In this document: positions 1-11,805 of the stretch, in pieces | Layout of the letters: every line of letters begins with the position of its first letter | How positions within the stretch are numbered: the stretch's first letter is position 1 | Origin: Kalaharituber pfeilii | Lineage: Eukaryota; Ascomycota; Pezizomycetes; Pezizales; Pezizaceae | Reading direction: 5' to 3' | Assembly (NCBI GenBank): GCA_015179045.1 | Contig: WHUZ01000034.1 | Span: forward strand, 1 to 64,000 | DNA: 64,000 nucleotides | Notes under the pieces: generated by a model | Told to the model about the DNA's origin: nothing | What the model saw: only the letters and a program-made list of their open reading frames with translations | Database searches by the model: none | Program-made: the position numbers and the translations under genes

Positions 1-1081
1 GAAGTTAGATACTACTTTATATTGTACTAGCAACCAGATTCAGATAATAAGCCAATTCATCAGTTGTTACTATGTACTAGTAATATAGGCAAATCTGATC
101 AAGTAGCAAACCCTATACTTATATATACATATGTTATAACTTATTACTCCTCGTTAGTACCCAACATGTCTCCTAAATATATAAAAGTAACTAAATCTTA
201 ACCTTAGGCTGAAGAGTTTGGATACTCTAAAGGGATGTAATTATTAATAATTATTAAGGAGTGATGAAAGATAAACACCTATCTTAGGTATGGTAAGAGT
301 ACTTATAAGTAGTATAAGTATTAAAAGGAGAAGCTGGTTACCAAAAGAATGATAATTAAGTAAAAGAAAGAAGGAAAGAAGTAGGACTCTCAAAGAGATA
401 AGGAGAAGAAGAATATAAAGATCTACATAGTTTCTGATCTAAAACCAGATAAATATGGTAGAAGAATTATTGAGTTAATAAAGAGTAGCAAAGAAGAATA
501 TAAACTACTAATAGCAAGGAGTTAATGGAACTAGGAGAAAAAAATGGTTGAGTATTTTCTATATGATATTTAATTATATTAATATATACTTATTATACTA
601 TTAGAAGGTTGCAACAAAATTTGTGAAGACTATTCTATTGGGTAAAAGAATCTCTGCAAATATTGATTAAAGTTTCCTTATACTTTACATATAGAATTAT
701 TAGTAGTATAAGAACTACTATTAGAAGTTTTAGCCTATTCAACTAGTAAGTAGAAAAGAAATCTAACAAAATCTAAGATTAGCTGAAAATGGCTTCATTA
801 GCCAAAACATGCAGGCATGTTCTAGCGATAAATATATTCTCATGAATTTATCTTACTTAGACCTATTATTTCCCTCAACCCTATTACTTCTATTACACTA
901 ACTCAGTATTGTTATATTTATACTTAGTGGGTAGGTAGTACTAGTCTGAGAAGCTAGTATCATAGTCCAAAATGAAGAAACAATGTACCAAAATTAATAC
1001 TACTGAACTAGTGTACTTAGTATAATTCATTATCTAGTCAATCATTAAAGTCAAATAATAAGAAATTTCTTACCAATTATT
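1..1081. other. AT-rich degraded block, probable gag side of gypsy-1
   Basis: No open frame of useful length and no recognisable domain; very rich in TA dinucleotides and TAG/TAA/TGA triplets. It lies directly upstream of a degraded gypsy protease in the same orientation, so it most likely holds the gag part of that element. This is inference from position only. Confidence 0.4.
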
Positions 1082-1854
1082 ATTAGATTGTAGAGCTACA
1101 GGACCAATCTTCAATGAACAATTTGTCTAAAGTTCTAATATTCTCATTAAGAAGCATGCAAAACCAATTGTAATTGAAAATGCAAGCAAGCAACTGATCA
1201 TAAGAGCAGGAATCTACTATACTAAGCTAGTAGAGCTAGTAATAAGAAATCACTCTAAGGCTCTAATGCATGAAGTTAAGCAAATCAACTATAGAGTAGA
1301 TAGATACTTCTCAATCTCTTGGCTTAATAAGCATAACTTAGATATAAACTGGGAGAAAGAAACTATCAAATGGTAGAGTAGCTATTGCCAGCAGTATTGC
1401 CTCTCTAAAGAGTTCTAGATAAGTATCATTGATAATATTATTATAAAGAAGGAAATATTAGATAACTCTGATACATGACTAGCTAGTTTAGTCTATCATA
1501 CTAAGAATAGTAAAGATGTTAAAGGACTTCTCCTTATAGTTTACTACAAGTAGGCTCACCTCTGTAGTTGAGAGCAGAGTAATTAATTATTAGCTTACTC
1601 TTAGCCTGACTATACCGTCAAATTAGTTCCTGAGGCAAAGGCCCTATGGGAACTACTACATCTATTTTCTGAAAACAAACTTCTAGCCTAAAAGAATAGC
1701 TTGATAAGTAAGAAGTAGTAAGGAAAATTATAAAGTACTAATTATTAGCAGGAGCACCTATCCTATTAGTTCAAAAATTTGATAGTACCTATTAAGTCTA
1801 TACAGATTATTGCACACTGAACAAAATCTAAAAAATGGTTATAACCTAGTATAT
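1082..1854 (+). pseudogene. gypsy-1 pol, part 1: protease and start of reverse transcriptase (RIP-degraded)
   Basis: Conceptual translation with stops gives a retropepsin active-site relic LDCRATG at about 1082-1102 (family form LDSGATxNF), then a WLNKHNLDINW-like segment near 1320-1365 (family form WLxxHNPxIDW). Further on are GAPILLVQK (about 1747-1775) and TDYCTLNKI (about 1802-1830), the N-terminal reverse transcriptase blocks of Ty3/gypsy. Many codons expected to be W or Q are now stops, the signature of C-to-T/G-to-A decay. The frame runs to NGYNLV just before a solo LTR at 1855 and resumes after it. About 80 bases between LNKI and NGYNL appear deleted relative to the family. Dead copy; identification as Ty3/gypsy is firm. 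Confidence 0.8.
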
Positions 1855-2619
1855 TGTAACAATCCAACCCGGACCTCTCACCTTAGACCCTCCAGCTCCG
1901 GTCCTATACTGGCAACTAACGTCCTACTCGCCAGTACTCATATACGTGCAGCTGACCCTGACACCCTTGCAATTCGCCGCACTCCTTCTAGCACTCTGAT
2001 ATATATCCCTGAACGTGTGAGCACGCTTAAGTGACATGGCCGCTAGCATCCCGGTCATTGCTTAACAACCCGAATCGAAGAACCTGTCAGAACCTGCTAG
2101 AAGAACCCAGATCCCCAGAACCCGCCAGAAAGCCAGAGAACCTGCCGGAAGCTATAGACCCTGCCGGAAGCCATAGGCCCTGCCGGAAAGCTGTAGAATC
2201 TGCTGGAAACAGGTATCGCCGAGCTTACTCCCGAATATTCTTGACACTTCTTCCTGCTTCCAGTCATTCCTTGGTCATCCATGTACTTCCTGTCGTTTCC
2301 TTTATTTTCTATGTACTTCTAGTCACTTCTCGGTTTTCCATATACTTCATTTGTTTGCTTGTTTGCTTGTTTGCTTGTTTGCCTGGATTTTCCACCGAGG
2401 GTTTTCTATAAAGAGGCCTTCCTCCTTCCTCCCTCTTGCTTCTCCACACAATAACTTGTTTCCTACCCAAGTTGTGTATTTAGCCTTTTAATATATCTAC
2501 ATTTCGATATCTTATAGTCCCGACCACCTCTGCCTCCACCTCCACCATAACCTCGCCTCGGCACCCGCCGCCTACCCCATATCCAGATCCTATACCCTGA
2601 CCCGGACCTGTTCATTACA
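1855..2619 (+). mobile_element. Solo LTR, family S (765 bp), TSD TATAT
   Basis: Starts TGTAAC and ends CATTACA, the TG..CA ends of an LTR. It is flanked by the 5-bp direct repeat TATAT (1850-1854 and 2620-2624). It is clearly less AT-rich than the degraded gypsy around it, so it arrived after most of the decay. A TATAAAG box lies at 2407-2413, suggesting plus orientation. A 556-bp relative with its own 5-bp duplication lies at 51265-51820; the two share a gcatcccggtc-type segment and the last ~60 bp. No internal region is present, so it is read as the product of LTR-LTR recombination. Removing it rejoins the gypsy-1 reading frame. Confidence 0.85.
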
Positions 2620-4956
2620 TATATATAGCTAAAGAAGATAAAGAGAAAACTATGTTCCATACCCAGTTCAGATTATACTATTAGTAAGTTATGCCCTTCA
2701 AAGTTTATAACATCCTTACCACCTTCCAAGCTATAATAGATAATATATTCTATTACTTGCTTGACAACGGAGTTATAATATATTTAGATAATATTCTAAT
2801 ATATTTATAAAATAATAAGAAGCATAAATATCTAGTAAAAGAGGTACTAGCAAGGCTTGATAAGGCTGGTTTGGGAGTGAACCTAAGAAGAGTTACTTCT
2901 ATTAGCAAGTAGTAGAATTCTTAGATTATAAGATTTTTCTGGAAGGTTTCCAAATGACTAAGAAAAAGGTAAAGAAAGTTATAAATTAGGCAACCTCTCA
3001 CTGAGTCAAAGATATAGAAGAATTTCTAGATTTTGCTAATTTTTATAGGAAGTTTATCGAAAGGTTCTCTAAAATCATATACTCTTTAATAGAATTAACT
3101 AAGAAAAATCTACTTTAGAAATGGACTTGAGTAAGACCACGCGCCTTTAACAAAATCAAAAAAAGGTTTACAACTACATCAATTCTAGTATACTTCCAAT
3201 CAGAGAAAAAGACTATTCTTGAAACTGATACTAGTAACTATACTATAAGAGCAGTCTTATCTTAGCTTTCATTCAACAACAAACTATACCTATATGCTTT
3301 TATGTCATAAAAATTCTCACTAGTAGAAATTAATTATAATATCTATAATAAAGAAATAGTAGCTATCATTAAATCCTTGAAAGAGTAGAAACCACTACTC
3401 AAGTCCTATAAATAAGAGATACTTGTTTAGACAGACTACAAAAACTTTAAGTACTTTAGTACTATGAAAACTTTAACTTGAAGACAAGTAAGATAGACTG
3501 AGTTCCTAAGAGAATTTGATTTCATAGTAAGGTATAGGCCTAGAGAGAAAAATAGGAAGCTAGATGCATTGAGTAGACATTAGAATTACTACTCTAAGGA
3601 AGGGATTAAAGACTTACAACTAGTACAGTTTTTGTTTAAGCCCAAACAATTAAGGCTAGCTACAATAAAGGTAGTAAAGCTAAGAGATACCTTTCGAGAT
3701 AACTTATGTACTATTCAAGAGAGTTTGGTAAATTGGGTGAAAACTTGAGCAGCAGTCAAGGAAGATAGTCAACTAGTAGATAAGAACTTTACAGTTGAAG
3801 ACAACTTCTTCTTCTAGAGATATTGGTAGTTTATCTCAGATAATAAGAAAATTAAAAACAGAATTATTTGAAAAAACTATGATAGTAAAATTGCAGGACA
3901 TTTCAGTATTCATAAAACTTTAGACCAAATTAAGGCTAACTATTACTAGATTAATATCAAGTAAGATGTACAGGATTATATATGCTCTTATGACACATAC
4001 CAAAGGGATAAACCAAGTAAATACTAAAAATACAGACTTCTAGAACTATTAGAAGTACCTTACTATCTCTAGTCATCAATCTTAATGAATTGGATTACTA
4101 AAGTTCTTGACTCTGATAGCTGTACTATCATTTGAGTAATTATTGATCGATTTACCAAAATGGCCTATTTTATCCCTCTCCCCACTAATACTACTGCTAA
4201 AGATCTTGCCTAAGCTTTTCTAAGATTCTATTAGAAGTATTATGAACTTCCAGAAGATATCCTCTCGGACTGAGACTTAAAAGTAATCTCATATTTTTGG
4301 TAAATACTAATGGATCTATTAGGCATTACGACAAAGCTATCGACTACCTTCTACCTTGACACTGATAGGCAAACAGGGCAAATAAACTAAACCTTTGAAC
4401 AATATCTAGAACACTATTGTTCTTCAAAGTAGGATGATTGAAAAGATCTTTTGCCTATGACAGAGTTTGCATATAACTTCTCCTCTTCTTTAACAATATG
4501 CATGTCCTCTTTCGAAGCCAACTTTGGATTTGAACTTTGCCAGTTCTGAGAACTATTAAAGAAGGTCGAATTCTAGAACTCTGCTAGTCAACTTCTAGAG
4601 AAAGTCTGGAAAGAAACTTAGAAATGACTTAGGGAGAACATTCTAAAAGGTAGAATCAAGATAACTTGATAGTCTAATACTGAAAGACTTGAACAACCAA
4701 GTCTCAAAGTAGGAGATCTTATTATGGTTAGCAAGCAAAACATGCAATCCTACCAACTTTTTAAGAAATCTGATTACCAAAAAGGTAGACCTTTTAAAAT
4801 TACTAAAGTAATAGAAACTCAAGTATATAAAACTAAAGTTACTTTCAACTATGAAAGTACACCCAGTTTTTTATGTAAGCTTAGTAGAATCCTATTGGTA
4901 AAGTCTAGATTTAACTTGACATATCCGTTCACCCCCCACAGAAAGAATCGAGAGTA
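2620..4956 (+). pseudogene. gypsy-1 pol, part 2: RT, RNase H and integrase (RIP-degraded)
   Basis: Translation with stops shows, in order: RT palm VMPFKVYN..TTFQ (about 2690) and YLDNILIY (about 2777-2800); RT connection and RNase H (ANFYRKFIERFS about 3035; ETDTSNYTIRAVLS about 3219; NYNIYNKEIVAI about 3333); a protease-to-integrase linker RKLDALSRH (about 3555); the integrase zinc finger H..H and core (IDRFTKMAYFIP about 4147; LDTDRQTGQIN about 4358) and C-terminal region (VGDLIMVSKQN about 4710). The catalytic YxDD reads YLDN, and the first integrase Asp (family MDFI) reads MNWI. Both are GAT-to-AAT changes of RIP type. Interrupted at 4957 by gypsy-2; the frame resumes at 11806 with a chromodomain. 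Confidence 0.88.
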
Positions 4957-5600
4957 TATTATAAGCATGAGAGGCTTGGCTTTAGTAGATACTAGTAGGA
5001 ACCGGATATTATAGCTATGGGAGAGTGAGTATGGTAGGTCGGAGTCACTACAGAGGTTTGTATAGTGGACTGGAAGAGCAGCTACTTGGTGTAAGCTACT
5101 CAGTGGAGTAAAATGATTCACAAGCATAGTAAGGGAATAATAGGTTCAGAGTTATAGAGAATTTAGAACATCACCAGTATCTTGATTCTTCTAACTATAC
5201 TATTACTAGCTGATACTTATATAGACTTCAGCACAGTCATATAGAACTAGTTAACAAATGAATAAATGACTGGTAATATAGCAATTTCTTATTAATACTA
5301 ATATCCATAGTAATAGGCATATATAACAGAAACATATAACCATAGTATAGATATAAGATAATACTATATACTAGTATATATTTGTATATATTAGCTTTTA
5401 ATAAGCTAAGTATATTGCAAACTTAGAGGTCATACTAAATATATTTAATATACACTTCCTTAGTACTACTGTATTCGATAAATAAATAAATCTACTGCTA
5501 AGCCTAATAGGTAATCAGTCTGATCTATTAGTATTGGTCTTATGTAATGATTCAGAGTAAGTGTTTCCTAATATAGGTAAGTCTTATTATAGCTATAATA
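4957..5600 (-). repeat. gypsy-2 3' LTR
   Basis: 644 bp, reading TATTATAAGCATGAG at the left (family TGTTACGGGCGTGAG) and ending AGCTATAATA (family GCCGTAACA/GCCATAACA). Same length as the copy at 11162-11805 and homologous in reverse complement to the 634-bp gypsy-3 LTRs. Terminal TG/CA dinucleotides have decayed to TA by transition. Confidence 0.85.
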
Positions 5601-7037
5601 TTACCTTCTATTCTAGGGCACTCTTTCCAAGTAACAATCACTGAAAAGCTAAGAGCTAACTATAATTATAAGCAATATAATCAAACTTCAAAGGATTAAC
5701 AAAGGCTACTGATATATCAGCATATCTTATACATAAGGTCTCATACAGATTTTTAATTATCTATGGCTAATGATAAGACTGGTATATCTTCAAGCACTCA
5801 TTCATTATCAGTGAGCTATTAAAAACCTTAACAAAGATTAAAACCTAGTGGAAAAAATCTCTTTATAAGGAAAAGGTACTCATATCAAAAAATTATTTAA
5901 GTAGCTTAGCCATAGCCATTAGACTATAGGATCCTAAAGCTTCCTTAGATATTGGTCATAGAACTCTCTAACAGATTCCAATGAGGTATTCAATTAGCTT
6001 CCTAGTATCATCATCTTTGCCATAGCCCTACCAATAGACTATATTAAGAGTCAAAGGGCTATAACAGTGAGTCAACATAGTAAAAGAGCTATAGGTAAAC
6101 TCAGCTAGAGGTAGCTAAGTTACCTATCACTTCTGACAGTCTAGAGGTAGTAAGTAGTACAAAGTTAGAGTTCTATATCGAGTTTTGATATAATTTCATT
6201 CTAGAGAGCTGAGGTGAGTTGTAGTTCCCAGTCAAAGGTAATATAGTAAGGTAAACTAAATTACCTGTCGACATTATTGATAAAGGTATTGGTATCCTCT
6301 CCAAGTATTTTTCTGCTAATATATAGTATTGTATTTTAGTGAGCTAGTCTATAATAACTGATATATCATTAAAGCCCTCTCATCTAGGTAGTTCTCCAAC
6401 AGAGTCTATAGCTATCTCCTCTCAAGACTTCCTATTAGTGGGCATTGATATGAGTCTAGTTTGCCTCGAATGTTGATCTACTTTGGCCTTTAGGCAGACT
6501 GCACAACTAGTGACATAATCAGCCACTTGGTCTTTCTAGCTGTCCTCGTAGAAGTTCTAAGAAAAGAGTTACTATATTCAATACCTATTACAATATCAAG
6601 TTACACTACTGTTATGGCATTATTAACCTTATAATACTTTCAGTAAATACTGTTTGGGTACTAGATCAGACTCATCATTATTTCTTACCTATTTTTTATA
6701 GTTGACTCTCGAGATATCAGTCTACATGTCTTCTACTTCACCATCTCGTCAAGAGGGAGTATTCACTCTGCTGTTAGGCTTTATCAAAATATATTTAATG
6801 ATGTAGTTGAATTTGAAAAGTTTCCAGTTTTTTAGTGTGTAGTGGTCAGTAAAGACAGAGAACTTAATTTCCGATAGCTCTATCCTCTATTTCTTATACA
6901 ATCAAACATTGCTAGTAGTTCATTATTATAGATAGAGTAGTTTTGTTTGGCAGAGTCAGTATTTGAGAGTGGTAATTATATAGGTGAAGAATTATAGTTT
7001 CAGTAACATCATTGTTAGACTTAGGATGTCAGTGAGT

Positions 7038-7690
7038 ACCTAGTCTGAGTAGTTAGTTTTACAATTGTAGGTAGGCATTAATCAAACTATTGCAGTCTGG
7101 TAGTACTTATGAACTTGTCTTTCTATAAAAGCAGCTTGCTGCTTTATGCCTCTAACTAAAAGATATATTTCCAATCAAAGCTTATAAGTAGTCAAGTTGT
7201 AGTAGAATAATTTAAAGTAAATCAGCAGTAGTAGTTGGCAATGAGTTGGCAGTAGTAGTTGAGAATGAATTGGCAGTAATAATTAAGAAAGAATTGGCAG
7301 TAGTAGTTTACTAAGTCTAGAGAGGGTTGTATCTCTTTTTTCTTTAACTGTGGCCAGTTCGAGTGCCTGGTCTGAGCAGTCAGTTTCAATATTGTAGGCA
7401 GGGATTGATTGAACTATCACAGTATAGAGGCACTTATGAACTTATCTTTCTATAAAAGCAGCTCGCTACTCTGTGCCCTCCAAGTAAAGAGTATATTTCC
7501 AGTCAAGGCTTATAAGCAGTCAAGTTGTAGTAGAATAATTCAAAGTAAATCAGCAGTCGTAGTTGGCAATAAGTTGGTGGTAGTAGTTGAAAATAAATTG
7601 GCAGTAATAATTGCGCAAGCATTGGTAGTAGTAGTTTGCTAAGTCTAAAAAGGCTTATACCTTTTTCTTCTTGGCTGTAGTCAGTCATAA
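7038..7690 (-). repeat. Tandem duplication of about 326 bp in gypsy-2
   Basis: Two copies of the same segment start near 7038 (tacctagtctgag) and 7364 (tgcctggtctgagcag). Each contains the ctttctataaaagcagct stretch and the NYY-octapeptide coding run. Copies differ mainly by transitions, so the duplication predates or accompanied the decay. Single copy in gypsy-3 (about 19,390-19,720). Confidence 0.75.
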
Positions 7691-9204
7691 ACAATATAGA
7701 GTTTGGCTGAGTTTATCTTAACCTCAAAGCTATTAATAAAATAATCAAGAAATATAGTTTTGTGTACATGTCACTCATACATGGCCAGCTTAACTGTGAG
7801 CTTATGTTTGTTCAACTTTAGTGAGTACTTCTTCTACTTAGCCTTTAATAGTCTCGTTCGATTTTGCTTTCATAGATCAAGATAGCACTCAAGTATCAAA
7901 CAACTGTATCAATACTAGTAATAATCTTATCTATTACTTTCTAGATAGAAGTAAGTGTGCTAATAAATTTTAAAGGTATGACTGTATATTTTGAATAAGC
8001 CTTTAGATATATTTAATAGCCATCTTTCATTTATTGCTCTCTTAAGTTTCTTGAGAAGTTCCGACATTGAGGGCAAAGAGTATTTATTTGGAATAGTAAG
8101 TTTGTTTAGTACCTTATAATCAACATACGATTAGAAAGACCCATCTTTCTTCTAAAAAAAAAAAATTAAAGAAGCTACTTTTCAATCTTGACCTTTGTAT
8201 TTTTCCTGTCAGTAGATGTTCATTGATATATCTCTAAAGAGCCTCATCTTCTTTTTAAGTATACTGGACCATTGAGAGGCTTCGTATTTAGGTTTTTAAA
8301 TAGGATTTTATAATTCTAACTTTGGTAAAGAGGTAAGTAGCATTGCCTATTCAGTAGAAAATATCAGAGTATTGTGAGTAGTACTTGTATACATTAATTA
8401 ACGAAATATTACCTTCCTCGAAAGCATTAATATCATCAGAACAAACAGAAAGCAAATCAATTATCAGTGCAAGAACCATCAAATATGCTATACTTCAAAA
8501 CACTATTAACACAATCAATTAAAGAGTCATTAACTAGGACTAACCAATAATACATTCACTGATATAATTTTAGCTCAAAATTAAACCAAATTCCTTACTC
8601 CCACAATAAGAGTTTAAAATAAAAGACAAAACAAAATTAATAGAGACTTATCAGACATTCCTAAAATACTAATAAGATGCACATAATTCAAAACAGTAGA
8701 AACAGAATTAGAAACTGAGATGCCAGAAAATGAAAACAAAAACAAAAACAAAGTATTTATAAAAATTATTATCCTGCTTGATCATCATAGGCCTACATTG
8801 CAGTCTCAAATCCAATACTAAAGAATGATCAATGTAAAGGCTGTACAGTCTACAATAGCAGTCATAGTCTTCCTAGTTTTGAATTTTACCTTACAACTAA
8901 GGAGGTTACTATGATCGGGAGTTCTATATAGTAAGTAGGGTCCCCATATATTCTAAGTCAGACAGTTCCATGATCTTCTTGAATCTATCAACGATCTATA
9001 TCTCAAGGTTGCAGAGTCTGTCTTTGTCTTCTTTGAACTATGATATCTATAATTCGGAAGAGTAGATTCATAACTTTAGAGCATTTTACTTCCTTTTTGT
9101 CTTCTACCTTTGGCTTTGATTGGGTTTCTATTACTTCTTCTATCCCCTATAGTTCTACCACTTCTTCTGCAGTATATGGTGACCCTATAGCCACTCTTGC
9201 TACA

Positions 9205-9212
9205 CTTAGTAC
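9205..9212 (-). other. Empty target site of the gypsy-3 hAT insertion
   Basis: In minus sense the gag zinc-knuckle region reads cgttgtactaagtgtagc, with one copy of gtactaag (RIP-altered gcaccaag). In gypsy-3 the same place reads gcaccaag, hAT, gcaccaag. This unoccupied paralogue confirms both the ends of the hAT and its 8-bp duplication. Confidence 0.8.
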
Positions 9213-9704
9213 AACGATTTGCATTAGTTGCCTTTCTTCTACATCATTTCTTTAGGCATATCAATATTCTTCTTATTTTTTAAAGGTAAAGGTAGCTGTA
9301 TCATGGAGTTACTACTAAAGGTAATATTTACTATAGTAGTAGAAGAAGTAAAGTACTTGTTTTCAGGCTTTCCTAAGGCATCGGCAATAGAAACTTCTAT
9401 TAGTTCCAGTAGCTTCAACCCTCAGAATAACTGGCTAAAAGGTTCCAGACATCTTCTAAATACTAGTAGAAATGTAAGAAATGAGTATGGGATTGAAAAT
9501 CTTTGCCACATTGAATTTGTCAATCTCAATTAAGAAATCTTGTATCCTACCCTACTACTTATACATTTGAATTGTTTGAATGGCCTCAGTAATAGCTAAG
9601 AAGTCTTGAAATATCATATATAGCAGAGTGAGGGCTATGGTATATAAGATCGAGAGCTTCTGATAGAAAAAGTGAAGGCAGAGCCCTCTAAGCAAGAGAT
9701 GAAC

Positions 9705-9943
9705 TATCATGATAGTATGATATAGTAGTATGTGAGCATACTCAGAGCAGGGCTAAAATGCAGTAAGCTACAAGGTTATATGACTAGCCTACCCCTGCTA
9801 TACCTAAAGACCTAGCGCGAACTGGTACCATGAACCTATATATATAGATACTCCTATATATCCTGACTATACTACCAGGGACTACCAGTAGTTTTACCTT
9901 TTGGTACAACAGGTTATAAGATGGTCAGTTGCAACCTATAATA
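9705..9943 (+). repeat. TRIM left LTR
   Basis: 239 bp, same length as the right LTR; differences seen by eye are mostly transitions. Confidence 0.83.
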
Positions 9944-10156
9944 GTACTACTGATGGGGTCACTAGTTTAAATCTTTTATATAGTGAACATGACATACTGT
10001 ATATAACCTTTGGATTTAAATAGCTTACAGCCACAGGCCAGTTGCTGGTTATAAAGTAGTATGGTGGCACATGAAATTGAAGCTCTAAGCTGGTAATGGG
10101 TAGCTAGGAATTAATATATAGAGAGTCTGGAATGTACTCTACTAAGGGGGTAGTAA

Positions 10157-10395
10157 TGTCATGATAGTATAATATAGTAGTATATGAGTATATTTAGAGT
10201 AGGTCTAAAATGCAGTGAGCTACGAGGTCATGTGACCAGCCTACCCCTGCTATGCCTAAAAACCTAGTACGAACTAGTACCAAGAGCTCATATGCATGGA
10301 TACTCTTATATATCCCAACTATGCTAGTAGGAGTTACTAATAGTTCTACCTTTTGGTATAACGATTTACAAGATAGTTAGTTGCAACCCGTAACA
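10157..10395 (+). repeat. TRIM right LTR
   Basis: 239 bp, TGTCATG at the start and CCGTAACA at the end; preceded by a G-rich polypurine tract. Confidence 0.85.
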
Positions 10396-11161
10396 TAAAC
10401 ATATCAATATATTCATCGATATCAATAATCCTTAAACTTTTAATCTATTATTGGATCAAGTAGAGAAAGTTGTTAACCTTTTTTTTTTTGTATCTCTCTC
10501 AAACTTTTCTAGAGAGGAAAATTTTTGCAAGAGATAGAGGAGGCTTCCATAGTATTAACTAATAGAGAAAGAGGAGGAAGTGTAAAATCTCAGGCTTAGT
10601 GGAAGCTATAAGAAGATATATGAGGAGAAGAAAGACCCTACAGTAATAATTGACTCAGAAGAATAATAAGAAGGTAAAGGAGAAGAGAAAGGCTCCACAG
10701 CAGTGCTTAACTTATGGGGAAAACGAAGAAGGAAAGGGTCTTATACTCGATGAGAACCATGAGGCAGGAAATAAGGAGAAGAAGTACCCATACTATTAAT
10801 ACCTAGTATAAGAATGCTTCGGAGGGGAGCCTTTTGAATCTAAGTTGGCTAAGAAAGCTATGCTAGCTACTGTAACACTTGATTATGTATACTTGCTAGT
10901 AGCTAGATAATATAGGTTATTGTATTGTATAGTTCTTGCTAGCTTTAAGAGACAGGGGTAGATATATTACGTTAAAATGCTTTTACCAGGAGATCTATAT
11001 ACTTACAGACTCAGGCGATCCACATATTACTAGTATTTGCTTACTTATTATAGAGGTTAATGATATCTTCAAAGAGAGATCCTTGAGTAAAAGAGGGTAG
11101 TGGATGAGCCTCTAGGTGCTGACATTATAGAGGCAGGGTGGTAGATAAAAGAGCAGTATAA
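10396..11161 (-). pseudogene. gypsy-2 leader and gag N-terminal relic
   Basis: Positions about 10,975-11,161 match, in reverse complement, the region just inside the gypsy-3 5' LTR (14,282-14,480), e.g. ccaggagatctatatactt and ggatgagcct. The rest is AT-rich gag sequence without an open frame. It is separated from the remainder of gag by the TRIM. Confidence 0.65.
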
Positions 11162-11805
11162 TATTATGAGTATGAGGAGCTTGGCTCCAGTGGGCGCTAG
11201 CAGGAACCAAATGTTATGGCTATGAGAGAGTGAATATAGTGAGTCGAAGTCACTATAGAGGTTTATATAGTGGACCAGCAGGGCAGCTACTTAGCATAGG
11301 GTGCTCAGCACTATAGAGTAATTCAGGTATATAGTAAGGGAATAATAGGTTCATAGTTATAGAGAACTTTGAATACTGTTAGTATCTTGATACTTTTAAC
11401 TATACTATTACCAGCCAGTACTTATATAGACTTCAGTACAATCGTATATAACTAGTTAACAAATAAATAAATAACTAGCAATGTAGTAATTTTTTATTAA
11501 TACTAATACTCATAGTAATAGGTATATATAATAGAAACATACGAAAATAGTATGGCCACAAGAAAATACTATATGCTAGTATATGTGTACATATATTAGC
11601 TTTTAATAAGCCGAGTATATTGTAGAGCCAAAGGTTATACCAAAAACATTCAACATATATTTTCTTACTACTATTCTATTCAATAAAGAAATGAATCTAT
11701 TGCTAAGCCTAATAAGTGATCAGTCTAGTCTATCAGTATTGATCTTATATAATGATTCAGGGTAAGTATTCCCCAACATAGGTAAGTCTTACTGTAGCCA
11801 TAACA
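11162..11805 (-). repeat. gypsy-2 5' LTR
   Basis: 644 bp, homologous to 4957-5600 over its whole length. Its right end ACTGTAGCCATAACA is the reverse complement of the LTR start TGTTATGGCTAC. Confidence 0.85.

Larger units (their letters stand above)
5601..9704 (-). pseudogene. gypsy-2 gag-pol relic (chromodomain, integrase, RNase H, RT, gag end)
   Basis: Read leftward, the segment aligns with gypsy-3. The gag C-terminus and zinc knuckle lie about 9,050-9,700, the RT start (DYKVLNKLTIPNKY-like) near 8,095-8,150, the RT-RNase H connection with an expanded NYY..F octapeptide about 7,180-7,650, integrase about 6,250-6,850, and a chromodomain relic (GYGKDDDT) about 5,930-6,080. Stops are frequent in every frame. 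A tandem duplication of about 326 bp (7038-7690) repeats the RT-RNase H connection. Non-functional. Confidence 0.75.
9705..10395 (+). mobile_element. TRIM: 691-bp LTR retrotransposon with 239-bp LTRs and no coding capacity
   Basis: Two 239-bp direct repeats (9705-9943 and 10157-10395) have ends TGTCATGATAG and CCCGTAACA (TATCATGATAG and CCTATAATA in the left, more decayed copy). The internal part is only 213 bp (9944-10156) and encodes nothing. A purine run aagggggtag just before the right LTR is a fitting polypurine tract and sets the plus orientation. Flanks are TGAAC (9700-9704) and TAAAC (10396-10400), a 5-bp duplication with one G-to-A change. These are the defining features of a terminal-repeat retrotransposon in miniature. 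A related 192-bp solo LTR lies at 62222-62413. Confidence 0.85.
4957..11805 (-). mobile_element. gypsy-2: full-length, RIP-degraded chromoviral Ty3/gypsy
   Basis: Bounded by two 644-bp LTRs (4957-5600 and 11162-11805) and flanked by GAGTA (4952-4956) and GAGTG (11806-11810), a 5-bp target duplication differing by one G-to-A change. Orientation is minus: relics of RT, integrase and chromodomain read leftward, and the region matches gypsy-3 throughout. It sits inside the integrase/chromodomain junction of gypsy-1. A TRIM (9705-10395) is nested in its leader/gag part. Its gag has no hAT insertion, so it preserves the empty site for the hAT found in gypsy-3. Confidence 0.88.

Noticed and set aside
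4724..5014. 96-codon ORF as a separate gene
   Set aside because: It is the integrase C-terminus of gypsy-1 running into the gypsy-2 LTR at 4957.
11212..11805. LTR of 594 bp starting at TGTTATGG (11212), and the matching 5007-5600
   Set aside because: Alignment with gypsy-3 shows the LTR continues 50 bp further left (TATTATGAG.., from TGTTACGGGCG..); the inner TGTTATGG also occurs inside the gypsy-3 LTRs.
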